Shown here piece after piece: positions 22,557-33,924 of a DNA stretch of 64,000 nucleotides. The notes under the pieces are model-generated. The model ran no database searches. It saw only the letters and a list, made by a program, of their open reading frames with translations, and had not been told where the DNA came from. Within the stretch, counting starts at the first letter, position 1. Each line of letters starts with the position of its first letter. Source of the DNA: Uloborus plumipes (Eukaryota; Arthropoda; Arachnida; Araneae; Uloboridae); assembly GCA_038373865.1 (NCBI GenBank), contig JAXGGA010006472.1:1-64000 (forward strand), in the 5' to 3' direction. Position numbers and translations under genes: made by a program.

Positions 22557-24695
22557 CTCTAACCAATACGGCAACCAGAGAATTAGGGCCCGTAATACAG
22601 AATGTTGAGTTGATGATTTTTCTTTAAATATTCTTTATTACTGAAGAGAAGTAAAAAATGCGCTTTGTTAATACTAAGCAATTTTAAGAACAAAAATAAT
22701 GTTGGGGGAAAATCTTAATTTTTTTCAAAAAGAAATCACGACACTTGAATTTTCAACAGATATAAATTATTGGTCAATTAATTGTGTGCCCTTCTCCCCT
22801 TTCTTTCACCCCCCCCCCTTTTTTTTTTCTACCTCGTCTGAAAATAAGAACGTGTTCAAAATCTTACTTCTCCAAAGCCTTCTCCCACAAAAAATATTAG
22901 GGAGTATCTAAAATTTCGTTTCCTGGGTTTCAGTTTTTAAAAAAATTTCAGGAAAAATTCTTTAAACACCTAAAAACATCGAAAATCATTTAAAATTGCT
23001 TTTTTGGAACTTCAATTTTGAACAAACTTCAATGCCCTTAACACTACTAAATACAATCTTACACTCACGCAGTGAAACTGTTATATAAGTAGTCTTTTCA
23101 TCATCAGTGGCGCGCCTACGGGGTAGCTAAGGGGTTCAAGCCTTGGAAGCTAAGGGGCAGAAGACAAACCCACTGGACAAAACCAGGGAAATCCTAAAAT
23201 TGCCATTTTGCGCCTTTAATATTTTTAATTTTCTGCTAGAGAGCACCCAATCCCCAACTTTCTGTTTAATGCCGCCAGAGATAATTTTGAAATATTTTCA
23301 AGAAAAATTTCTGGACGTGGGACTAACTTTTGGCCAAGTTATGGGAGAAGGAACGGGTACCCGTTCTTTCTCCTATAACCTGGGCCAAAAGTAACTTAAA
23401 ATTAGTTTTTGAGGCAACAATTTCAAAGCATTTCTAGTAAGAAACCTCCATAATATCAAGGTCCTCTAAGAGAATATCTAAAACTGCGTTTTCAGGATTA
23501 TAATTTCCAAAATTTTCGGGGAAAAGCCTCCAAAGAGATGGCTGAGTTGGAGTTTTTTTTTCAAAGTGCCACCCCCCCCCCTTAAAAATATTCTCTCGTT
23601 GGGGCCGCTGCCTAAAATATCTTCAAATATCATTTTAAAATATATATTTAGAAAGGAGAGTCTGAATTTGAGCCTGAATTTCTCGCCCATTCCTCTGACA
23701 TTACCAAAGATTGTTTAGAATTGCATTTCAAAAATTCAACGAGGAAAAATGTCTAGAAGAGCGCTCCACCCTGCCATCCTCTAAATTATTATTCTAAGCT
23801 TGGTCCCATTAGCCCTCTCCAAAGTTTAAACATATATACCCCACTATTTGCCTGCCACTGGTACAACTTAGTTCTTGGGAATATAATCAAAAATGCAACA
23901 TGCTTTTTCGGATATATGAAACGGTTATATAAGTAGTTTTTTCATCATCAACGAAAGGGTCAGGGAAGGTGCATAAAATAGAAAGAAAGGTTAGTATGTA
24001 ATGGCTTGTTAGCAAGCTATTGATTTATTATTTTTTTTTCTTGTAAAAATATAGCGAAACAAAAAGTTTTTATCTTAAAAAGAGTTATATTCATTTGAGC
24101 CTCAAACTAAATGTAATCATTTTGTAAAGGGGGCCCCGCCAGAGTTCTCCAATCGGGCCCCGCATTCGCTAAGGCCGGCCCTGTTCATCCTAGGTATATA
24201 TTGTTTTTCAGACGAAGTGTTTCTTTTTCAATCCGACTTTCACAAAGTTGTACTTCCATTCAGTATCTGAGTTTAAGCTTATGATTCATTTCATCCCCTC
24301 CTCCCAGCACCAATCTTCAATTTTGGAGGAAGAAAAGGAACGGTTCGCCCCAAGATCATAGCAAACAGCAAAATAGCACTGTTTCCCCTTGTTCTCATAA
24401 TGTTTTCCCATTATTTTCGCACAAAACTGAAAAGAAATCAAAGTATCAGGTTATATGTCAGTCCCCATCACTGCCTTTCCTTTCTCTTATTGGACAAAGC
24501 TCATGAGCTAATAGGAAAGAGTAACAAACAGATCAAACTGAAACACTACCAAACATCAGTAGAGACTAAGGCTTTGAAATGAGGTTAGGCGGGATGATAA
24601 AAAAATAAAAGTTTGGAGCGGGAAGGTACGGTAAGGGGGGGGGGAGCAATCTGTAAAAAAGTTAAACAACATGAGAGGTTATGATCAAAAAAGCA

Positions 24696-24909
24696 GTACA
24701 GAAAATTACAACGTTAAAAGGCACAAATGAGCAGGGATACTGCAGGCACGTATTCAAAAATTGTGAGCTTATGGATGCACAGACGATGTCTGTGTATCCA
24801 TAAACTCACAATTTTTTTTGCATTGAAAATGGCGTTCCTTGTAACGCCGAAACACGTGTCTGCAGTATCCCTGCTCATTTGTGCCTTTTAACGTTGTAAT
24901 TTTCTGTAC
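24696..24909. mobile_element. Near-perfect palindromic MITE, 214 bp
   Basis: The left arm begins GTACAGAAAATTACAACG and runs about 55 bp through AAAAGGCACAAATGAGCAGG and ATACTGCAG. The right arm is its inverse with one or two mismatches. The centre is a second palindrome around ACAGACGATGTCTGTG. It lies in the loop of the 9-kb palindrome. The target duplication is unclear. Confidence 0.8.
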
Positions 24910-24972
24910 ATCTATAGCACAAAAAAGTATTTGTAAATTTCAAAAAAGCAGTGTTTGTTTAATATATGTATA

Positions 24973-26862
24973 CAGGGTGAGTTTGATCGAATCTGCCATA
25001 CGAAAAGGTGTAATAGAAGAGCCCAAGTGGAGTATAGAACCACCCATTAGCGGTGTCAATTCTTAACCGTAACCGAATAATATTATATTTAAGAAAAATT
25101 CGCAAAAAAACAAAATTTTCAGAAAAAGACCAATTTCTGAACTTCCTGTCGGACCTACATACAAAATAAGTACATATTTGGAAAGAGCAGACAAAATCCT
25201 TTAAAATGACAGTTTTTTCATCAAGATAGTCGCACTTCACAGTGAGTTACAAGCTTTCAAACACTGGAAACACTCAAAAAATGACACTTTTTGCACCAAA
25301 TGCACCAAAAACTTTCCCATTTCACTAGCTTTCAGATGATACAACAGAAAATCATATTGGGCTTCAAGTTCAGCAGATATTCTGGCTTTTGTTTGAAACA
25401 GTATGAAAATCTCCCTTTGTCAGAATATGGAAACCAGCAAAAAGTCAGACTTTTATGTTCTAAATTTTCTATTTCATGTAAGTGTACTGGTTTATTTATT
25501 CAAGAAAAGGAAAATTTTACTTCTAAATATTAAATTGTAACACTTTATTAAATTAATAATCACGAGAGAAGATAACAGCACGTAGAAACAAAGGCAGCAT
25601 TACTTTAACGCGCTTTTCACAAAAAAAAAAAAAAAAAGAGAAAGAAAAAGAAATTCAAAATTAAATGAGTTACACTAACATCTATGAGTGCATTTACATG
25701 TAAGCAATCCTCAAAATTTCCCAGAGCTACTGGAATTATCATCCCCCACACCGGATAAATGCCCTTGGCCTTTTAAGAGCGAGAACTACCGTCGCTCTCT
25801 ATGAAATTTCATTTAATTGAGTCCATTCATCCTATCATTTGGGTCCTATTCCTTGGCCACCTAGATCGCCAGACCTGACGCCAGTGAACTTCTTTGTTTG
25901 GGGATTCTTGAAACAAGCAGTTTACTGCTCAGATGCAACCAGTTTGCAGGACTTGCGCATTTGGCTTGATGGAGCAGTAGCAAAAATGAGAAATGAAATT
26001 TCGTTGAGAGCGACGGTAGTTTTTGCTCTTAAAAGGCCAAGGGCATCTATCTATCCGGTGTGGGGGATAATAATTTCAGTAGCTCTGGGAAATTTTGAGG
26101 ATTGTTTACATGTAAATGTACTCATAGATGTTAGTTTAACTCATTTAATTTTGAATTTTTCTTTGTGAAAAGCGCGTTAAAAAGTAATGCTTCCTTTGTT
26201 TCTACGTGTTGTTATCTTCTGTTGTGATTATTAACTTAATAAAGTGTTATAATTTAATATTTAGTTATTAAATTTTCCTTTTCTTGAATAAATAAACCAG
26301 TACACTTACATGAAATAGAAAATTTAGAACATAAAAGTCTGACTTTTTGCTGGTTTCCATATTCTGACAAAGGGCGATTTTCATACTGTTTCAAACAAAA
26401 GTCAGAATATCTGCTGAACTTGAAGCCCAATATGATTTTCTGTTGTATCATCTGAAAACTAGTGAAATGGGAAAGTTTTTGGTGCATTTGACCGGTTGTA
26501 GCTCATACGGTTGTTTCTGAAATTTTTGACTGAAACGTTTGATGAAATTTCATTTTTGAGTGTTTCCAGTGTTTGAAAGCTTTTAACTCACTGTGAAGTG
26601 CGACTATCTTGATGAAAAAACTGTCATTTTAAAGGATTTTGTCTGCTCTTTCCAAATATGTACTTATTTTGTATGTAGGTCCGACAGGAAGTTCAGAAAT
26701 TGGTCTTTTTCTGAAAATTTTGTTTTTTTTTGCGAATTTTTCTTAAATATAATATTACTCGGTTACGGTTAAGAATTGACACCGCTAATGGGTGGTTCTA
26801 TACTCCATTTGGGCTCTTCTATCACCCCTTTTCGTATGGCAGATTCGATCAAACTCACCCTG
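24973..26862. mobile_element. Foldback mariner-type element with about 850-bp arms
   Basis: The ends CAGGGTGAGTTTGATCGAAT and its inverse are bordered by TATA on both sides. The arms run 24973 to about 25814 and about 25991 to 26862. They are highly similar except for roughly 60-80 bp present only in the right arm (about 26485-26560). The unique spacer and the inner right arm hold the C-terminal part of a Tc1/mariner transposase. The element therefore looks like the 3' end of an autonomous transposon plus an inverted copy of itself. It is nested in the loop of the 9-kb palindrome. Confidence 0.85.
25839..26168 (+). pseudogene. Tc1/mariner-superfamily transposase C-terminal fragment
   Basis: The open frame carries WPPRSPDLTPVNFFVWGFLK, the block around the third catalytic residue, then LQDLRIWLDGAVAKM. 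Later NFEDCLHVN resembles the usual end of such transposases. The position after PDLTP normally holds D or E before FF; here it reads VN, so the catalytic residue appears lost. The first two catalytic aspartates are absent from the element. The downstream part of the frame lies inside the right arm and so exists again, inverted, in the left arm. Confidence 0.75.
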
Positions 26863-27357
26863 TATAGATATATCTTGCTGCATGCATTACTTTCCTTTAC
26901 AACAAAATGAAAAATAACACAAACAATTAAAAAAATTAAATAACAGCTGCACACTAGATAATGTGGAAAGATTGTTATGGGGACACAGACATAATCTGAT
27001 ATTTTGATTTATTTTCAGTTTTGTGCGAAAAGAATAGAAAAAAAGATGAGAACAAGGAGAAACAGTGCTATTTTGCTGTTTGCTATGATGTTGGGGCGAC
27101 CTATTTATTTCCTCCCTTCAAAATTGAAGATTGATGCTGGGGTAGGAGATGAAATTAATCATAAAGTTAAATTTCAGATATTGAATGAAAGTACACTTTG
27201 AAGTTCGGATCGAAAAAGAAACACTTCGTCTGAAAAACAATATATATACCTAGGGCCCAGGTTAAATAACGTCATATTAGTATAGTGTGAATGGTATATT
27301 TGGGTGGGGAGGGGGATACTTCGTCTAGTTATGAGGACACCCATTTACCAACTTTAA

Positions 27358-27583
27358 CCCTTTAACTGTCAAGTTATTTCGATTTTTAACACTTTTCCAA
27401 GCACAAACCCGAGAAACAGTCGGGTTTGACAAAGAGATGAAGCCGAAATAAAGTCTCCCGATATATATTCGGGTATAACAATACAATGCACTCAAAAAAA
27501 AAAATACCCCGAGTAGTACTCGGGCGTGACATTTTTGAAAACCAGCTGTGCCCGAGACTATCTCGGGCATGACAGTTAAAAGG
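27358..27583. mobile_element. piggyBac-like MITE in right palindrome arm
   Basis: The ends CCCTTTAACTGTCA and (inverse) CCTTTTAACTGTCA are flanked by TTAA on both sides (27354-27357, 27584-27587). The left arm reads straight through AACTTTAAATAAG with a single TTAA, which gives the empty site. The interior repeats CTCGGG and CCCGAG blocks in inverse orientation. It is 226 bp, non-coding. Confidence 0.88.
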
Positions 27584-28370
27584 TTAAATAAGTTTACTAT
27601 TCATTTTGTATCAAAGAGTTTTTTTTTTAAACATTTTAAACAGTTTTGAAATAAAAAAGAGTGGTTGTGCGGGGGAGGGAGGGGGGGGATGATCCTGACA
27701 AATCTATAAGCTCATGCCAGCTCACTTTAAACATATTCATGTTTATTTACTACTTTTTAGACCATCACAAGCCAGACAACTTAGTGTTTAAATAAATAGA
27801 ATCTAAAAAATATCATTTTTTTTCCTATACAGTTTTATTCAAAAATTCAAAAAAAATATGATCCCACTGAGATCCCAATCCAAAAATTTGTATAAACATA
27901 GACAAAATACACAAGAATTTTTGAGAATTTTTTGAAAAAAAAAATCATTATATGTTTTTCGAGAAATTTAAATTTCATTTTAAAAAATAAAACTTTTATA
28001 AAATTAGTCATGTTGCATATCAGATTAAACGGCAACTAACGTACTTTAAAATGTCATTTACCAAATCGTTCTACCTATATTTGATGCCGAGTTATGATCA
28101 TGTTCCCTTATTTATGGAAAAGCGAGGGTTTTTCCAAAGTTCAAAGTCTCATAAATGAAAAAATAATAGAGATAAAAATCTAAAAATTGAGAATTTTGAT
28201 TACCTCAAGGGGTACTCGATGAGCCAAATTTGAAAGAAATACAAAAATGTTAGGTAAAATTTTTCTCAGATTTTGGATCACTTGACGTGGAATCACCCGT
28301 ATTCATTTATTCTTTAAAATTAGCAACAGTATAAATGCTGAAGAGTACTAAATTCTTCATTGACATACAT

Positions 28371-29094
28371 GGGGCGCGTTCAGAGTGCTCGCCCGAGCTT
28401 CCCGGGTTCTTCCCAAAGTGTCCAGAGCAGCAATTTGGAAAGCCCGAACCTCCCAAATGCTGTCCATAGTAGACGCCAGAGCTTCTCGCGCTTAAGCAGA
28501 AGAAGCCCGGGAAATTTAGCTGGGAAGATAGGTCACGTTGTTTGAGCGTTTAGCAAAGGATGATGCTCATTGGCTGAAAATTATTGCTTTTTCGTCTGCT
28601 GGGATTTACGAAGAGTGATAAAACAAAATTGTGAAAATACACACACAATATCAAAAATACGCACGCTATTTGATGTGATGAATCTAAAAGGATATATTTC
28701 CTTCAGAATCGGTCATTGCAGGAACAATCCTGTCAGATAAGCGAGATCGATGAAATTCTTTACTTACTGTTAGGAAGCTTTCATCGTAAATTCCTTCACT
28801 TAAAATAACATGTTTCTCATTAAATTCGATAAGTCATTTCGATCCCACGCTCAACTATGACGGTAGAGGAACAATAATTGTCGCCAAAGTTTAGCATAGT
28901 ATCATTTTGTGCCAAAATATAGGAGCAAATGCGGGATTATTCCTGCATAGACCAGCGCGTTACTCTGCTGTTCTGTTCGCCATGTTGTTTCTTCCCGAAT
29001 GGCACAAGTAGAGCCCCAGAGCTTTGGGCTCGGCCCGGGAAGTTATTTATGACGTCACGGCTGGAATGCCCGGGCGAATACTCTGAACGCAGCC
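28371..29094. mobile_element. GC-rich MITE with GCGTTCAGAG termini
   Basis: The left end GGGGCGCGTTCAGAG and inverse right end GGCTGCGTTCAGAG are followed inward by TCGCCCG on both sides. Further inward there are inverted CCCGGG-rich blocks and a CCAGAGCTT pair. It is about 724 bp. CATGG/CCATG at the ends is palindromic, so the exact boundary and duplication are ambiguous. The terminus style suggests Harbinger. The ORF-like stretch at 28360-28545 is just GC-rich MITE sequence. Confidence 0.65.
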
Positions 29095-29984
29095 ATGATC
29101 ATTAAAATTAGCTAGCAATTTTAATAAAGGGGAAAGAAGAAATTTTTTTCCTTTTCGTCGAATTTAGAATGTGAACGAGAGAAAAATAATTTTTTAAAAG
29201 GGGCAATAATTGCGCTGATGACCCTATGATTCTTCAATTCAGTAATGTATAAATATTGAAAAATTTAAACTTCTTAAAGTTGTAGTTAGCTAGGAGCAAT
29301 AAAAGTATTCAAAGAGAAAAAATCGAACTTTTTTTCTTTTGTAGTACTACGAATAAATACATTTCATATTCATATGAAATAGACTTAGTATATGTAAGAG
29401 TTAGCCATGAAAAAAATGTTGAAAATAGAATTAAAAATGCATAAAAAATAGTCAACAATCCTGGGAATTACTGTTTACATTTGGAGGATTCAAAATTCAT
29501 TCAACTTCACTAAACAATAGTTTAGGAATGAATAAAAATCTTTTAGAAACTTATTTTCGCCCTATTCACTTACTCTTTACTATAAGTTATAGATATAAAA
29601 TTGATGCCAAGGGGGGGAAAAACTTAATTCATTTGAATAAAGGCTGTTAAATTAGTGTGTTGATAAGAATAGCTAGCAAAGGTTTATATGAACCATGTTA
29701 AATAATACACAAGCATCGTCACAAATTTGAAAAAAAAAAAAAGATTGTTTTCATAATCATTTAAAAAGTATATTAATGGAACATAATAATTATAAAAATG
29801 GGAATTTGAGTCTTACATTAAATACGCATTAAAACACTGAAATACTTTTAATCTGCTGACAATTATCTGTGAAACACATTTTCTAAGCTAAAACTTTACA
29901 TGAAAATTGCTTAACAGGAACAATAATTAGAATTAGTGATGACTACTTAAACAGAAAGTAAAATTGTCAAGCAGTTAACAATAA

Positions 29985-30135
29985 GGGCCTGCCCCCACAC
30001 CAGCAGAAAATCTACTAAACCGAAGGCGGAAACCGAAAATCCAGGTACTTTGAATTTAAATTAAATGGAAAGTACCCGAATTTTAGGTTTCTGCCTTCGG
30101 TTTCGGTTGGTTTCTGCTGATGTGGAGTTAGGCCC
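29985..30135. mobile_element. Harbinger-like palindromic MITE, TAA duplication
   Basis: This 151-bp hairpin has arms holding ACACCAGCAGAAA and AACCGAAGGCGGAAACC with inverse counterparts. It ends GGGCCT and AGGCCC and is flanked by TAA (29982-29984, 30136-30138). Confidence 0.8.
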
Positions 30136-30739
30136 TAAGTTTAGTAAAATCGAAAGCGTGGATACGATTCCAAATTCTGTACACTTTGAGCAAATACACG
30201 CACCCACACATTTATATATAAAAAAAGTATGACTTACGATTCTAAAAGTAGCACACATTTAAGGTTAGGAAAATAAATTTCTCATTTTTTAATGAAAGGT
30301 AGTAATCGAAACTAAGCTTTTTTCGTATAATAATAATGTGCAACCATATGGCAAGCAAAATCATTATTAAGAGTTATTATTTATTATTTTAAGTAAATTC
30401 GTCCATTGCAACCTCCAAATGTAATAAAAATTAGTTATATGAATATGAAATGTCCAGTATGATATGTACTACAAAAGAAAAAAAAGTTTGATTTTTTTTC
30501 TTATTACTATCTTACCACAACTTTAAGAAATTTAAATTTCAAAATATTTATGCATTACTGAATTGAAGAATCAGTAAGAAAATCAAAAAAATATCTCAGT
30601 ACTTCTTATTCATTCTCCAAATTGGATTAGAAATGATACGAAAATCTTCCACACTTTTTTGTCTTCTTGTATTGAAAATACATAACACACTGACATAATG
30701 GTATTTCTACCGCTTTCAAATAATTGTTGACTTCCCGTA

Positions 30740-30842
30740 GAGCTCACTAGATGGCAGCATCAATTGAAAAATTATGAAGATCAGGGACGAAAAGACGGAA
30801 AAGTCGGAAAATCAGACGAGAGTAATGACGTCATATCCCGGG
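30740..30842. promoter_or_regulatory. Motif cluster shared with the C9orf72-like upstream region
   Basis: AGATGGCAG at about 30750 is the inverse of the CTGCCATCT motif at 19230. ATCCCGGGAT at about 30836 repeats the palindrome at 19194. A TGACGTCA CRE-like site lies 2 bp before it. No transcript could be tied to it; an unannotated plus-strand 5' exon is possible. Confidence 0.25.
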
Positions 30843-31261
30843 ATTGATGCCAAAGCTAGTTTCCTCCTTTCCAGATTCGTTAAAGGAAAACTTATGCTTT
30901 CAGTTTTTATGAATTCAAAATATTTACGCAGGTTAAAAATTTAAGAAACATAAATACAAAAGCATATTCTTATCCTCTTATGTACTACTTTAAAGTGGAA
31001 ACAATGAGGTACTTTCACGCCGAGAAGAAGAACACCCTAGCCAAAATAGTCGTATGCAAAACAAACGCACATGGTAGTGTTAATGTTTACGAGAGTGGTA
31101 TGATTGTCGCAGTAATAAATTTTTTTCTCCAAGAAAAACCGTGACCAGTTGTTGTGGATATAGATTTACGATTAATAATGGAAAAGAAGAATGCAAGGAG
31201 AAGGAAATATTCCTCGATTTGTTTCGATATTTTAATTGTTAGCTTATAAAAGATTTTTTGT

Positions 31262-31432
31262 CATGATAAAACCGGGTGGCTTCACGTCGCCATGTATGAC
31301 CACGAGCATTTGTTCCGAACGCTTCGAAGAATCATGTTTCAGGGTCCATTAGCTGTTCATGCAAAAATTAATGTTGAAAAGAAGCTGTACCAGCCATTTA
31401 TTCCTTTTCACAAGATGCCTAGAAAAGATGAC
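31262..31432 (+). pseudogene. THAP-domain-like remnant
   Basis: One frame gives SICSERFEESCF, the second half of the THAP zinc-finger signature (CSEHF then CF), preceded by GGFTSPCMTT. After a frame change, VEKKLYQPFIPFHKMP resembles the AVPTIFPF segment that ends THAP domains. The first cysteine pair was not found. It could be a fragment of a P-element/THAP9-like gene, or an eroded exon of a host THAP gene. Confidence 0.4.
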
Positions 31433-33404
31433 ACTTGAAATTCAACGAGTATCTGATACACAGTAAGTTATTTTGTCATCAATCCTAACTTTAGTCGTTA
31501 TGTTTATATGAATTTTGCTTTCATCAAAATCAATGTTTGGAAAATAAAATTTGTGTGGTTTTTCATTTATTCTCGGAAAAATAATTAAGTACGGGGGGGG
31601 GGGCTTTTTATTTATTGATCAGATCTTTATTTTCATTTATTTATTTACTTTTTTGACTTATTATTATTTATTTGAAGCTTTGAGTATCAAAAAACTTAAC
31701 TTTTTAGTTTTTAGAACTTTATAAATTATTTTCTTTTGTTGTTTCAAATGTTGATCTTGCTGCTCCTACATTTTGTGTCTAATTAATTTATTTCCCTACT
31801 TAACATGAGTTTATTTCAGCTCAGGTTTAATTTTAAACATTAATGGAATGCTTATGCTCCAAATAGCTGTGGCTTTGGGTTAATTGTGAATCCGTGGTAT
31901 TTATCAATTTTATTTTCTTCTCAGTAGTAACATAAACGCTACAGAAAATATTATTGAAACTAGTCTTTTGAGCAGTGGCATGGTATTTATATCTGGTTTA
32001 GTAATTTAATGTTGAAGAGGTGTAGAACTGCAAACATTCCGTGGCGAATCCCACTATCAGTCACAATGTTGTGTAAAACATGACACTAAACCTCTACTTA
32101 TATTAAAAACTGAGTATATTTCTTTCTTTCTATGTCATGCTTCTTTCTCCTGAATGCCGTTGAACTGGAAGTTGAACTAGGTACATATAGATTTTTAATT
32201 TTTCAGGTTTTGTTAGTTTTAATTTATATAATTAGGTATATGATTTTAGTAATAAAATTTATGGCGATTTGTCCTAACTGATTAAACATGAGATCCATTG
32301 TTAAAAAACGTAGTTGATATGAAACAGTAATAGTAATGATAATTTTGAATGAAGGCTTAACTGAATCAAAAACCATGAAACTCATTAGTGGGCCACATAC
32401 GTGGTATGTCTTTAAATCTAATGAATATTAAATTATATCAAATAATATTATAGCATCAGAATGAAGTAAAAGTTAAGGGGTGGGGACGTTATGCATTAAC
32501 ATGCCGCAGGAAGCTAATCTAGCTGCCCTGGGCAGCTAGTACTCATCTATCCATTGAAGTATTTAGTACAATTTCCTAGTGTTCTCGCCTTGCTTGCGTA
32601 TAAGAGCGATGTCGCCAGTATGGGGACTTGGCTTCGCCAAGTGCCCCTCTCTCGGTGTGGGGATCAGGTTGCTCGCCTCCCCTCACCAGTCGCTTTGGAT
32701 ATCCCAACGAAGACAGCCATAGGGCTCTCTGTCTCTCTCTTTCCATGCAGTATTGTTTCCTAATGTGTGAAGAGCAATAAATATGTTTGCTGGAACTGCG
32801 ACTGATCTATATACAGTCCACTGCTGGGAGATATAGTTCTCCCCCCTTATCCAAGCGGATCCACCTAGTACTGTTAATATTTTGTGTAATTTTAGCCAAT
32901 CTCGCACCTAAGCTTGCAGAGTGCCTAGTAGCATATATTTAACTAATAAAGGTTACTCTTTTTGAGCACAGGTATTCTTGGTGTGAAGGCCCGCAGAAGT
33001 TATAGTTTGTTGTAACAATATTTTTGGTTGAAACTGTTGAAGTGAATTTAAGAGCTGAATTGAAATATGTTACTTTTATTGCATATACACCAAGTACAAA
33101 TTTATCTTAAAGTTAGATTTCTTTTGAATACTTTTTGTAATTTAATATTCCTTTATTTTAACTCCTTAAACCATTGCAATGATTTCTCTAATAAATATTT
33201 TTGGTACTCATCCGTTAGCCGGGAGTAAGCGAAAAATCGAAAGTTGCCAAGTGGAGGGAATGATAAATCCTTCAACGGAATGTGGAAAATGTTCAACTGT
33301 AAACAAATATGGTTGTAAGAAATTAGGCGGAGTTGTATATTATTTGGCAATAATCATTCAGTGAATTTTCGCTTGCGCCTGCCTACCGGATAAGTATCAT
33401 ATTT

Positions 33405-33690
33405 TTTATTCTTTAATCTTTTCTTGTATGGAAATATACCTCTTGGGGAACCCGCCTTGCTTCTGCAAAAAGGGGTAATGCGCTTTTTGCATCATACCTC
33501 CAAAGTGGCATCCATACTTCAGCACTATCCGACGTGAGCCGCAGCAGTCTACTCAACCGAGTGGTTACTTGTGTGCTCAGGTGAGGTGAGAAAGCTGTTT
33601 TACTGTGCTCCAGTCTGGATGCAACTTTAAGGTAGTGTGGAAATTGATGCAGTACTTTCTCTTTCTTAAAAAAACTTTTCATACTCAAAA
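33405..33690. repeat. Left copy of a 260-290 bp inverted repeat
   Basis: The block from TTTAATCTTTTCTTGTATGG through GCAAAAAGGGGTAATGCGC, TTTGGAGG-type and GTGCTCCAGTCTG to GTACTTTCTCTTTC reappears inverted at 39398-39660. Identity looks high, with the middle 60 bp more diverged. Confidence 0.85.
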
Positions 33691-33924
33691 GATATTTGCA
33701 TGCAAAAAATTGTTTCCCCTCTAGGTTACCTCAGCTGGAGTGGCTGACTTCTCATCAGATTCATTGGCACAGTGAACAATTTTGCATATGTGAGAGCTGA
33801 TTTTCATTTCAAAATGAAATTATTTTATCCGAATGTGTTTTTGTTATTTTTACAAAAGTGAAAGAAAAAATGTTGACTATTCAAAATTGTTAAATAGGTT
33901 TTTAAGACTACTGAAAAATACTTA

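Larger units (their letters stand above)
20375..24183. mobile_element. hAT element, 3.8 kb, non-autonomous or decayed
   Basis: The inverted ends CAGGGCCGGTCTTAG and CAGGGCCGGCCTTAG are flanked by a perfect 8-bp duplication TTCATCCT (20367-20374, 24184-24191), the hAT signature. The right palindrome arm has no insertion at this place, which confirms insertion after the arms arose. No transposase frame was recognised in its 3809 bp. It carries its own tandem array (20431-21040) and a nested smaller hAT (21914-22556). Confidence 0.9.
19271..28298. repeat. 9-kb imperfect palindrome with about 1.1-kb arms
   Basis: The left arm (19271 to about 24475) and right arm (about 26975 to 28298) are the same sequence in inverse orientation. 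Outer ends share ATTCCAYRTCAAGTGATCC. Blocks follow in strict mirror order: CTTTGGAAAAACCCTCG, GATCCCANTGAGATC-like, GAGCTNGCATGAGCTTATAG, ATACCATTNACACTATACTA, AGACGAAGTGTTTC, and AGCAAACAGCAAAATAGCAC. Removing a 3.8-kb hAT and a tandem duplication from the left arm, and a 226-bp insert from the right arm, makes the arms equal in length. The loop contains two further palindromic elements. It may be a large foldback transposon; no clear target duplication was found beyond a shared GTA. Confidence 0.88.
30139..33404. other. Intergenic stretch with scattered old repeats
   Basis: No intact gene was found. It holds a motif cluster at 30740-30842 and a THAP-like fragment near 31260-31432. A more GC-rich block at about 32465-33010 contains GCAATAAATATG and ends GTTTGTTGTAACA; it could be a solo LTR, but TG...CA limits and a duplication could not be fixed. 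Confidence 0.4.

Noticed and set aside
25291..26487. Two facing ORFs (25291-25533 plus, 26254-26487 minus) with nearly the same protein
   Set aside because: They lie in the two inverted arms of the foldback element and simply mirror each other. The frames show no protein family.
28360..28545. Serine/arginine-rich 61-codon ORF
   Set aside because: It coincides with the GC-rich left part of a MITE; the composition explains the open frame.
32465..33014. Solo LTR of a retrotransposon
   Set aside because: Composition and an AATAAA-like signal are suggestive, but TG...CA limits and a target duplication could not be established.
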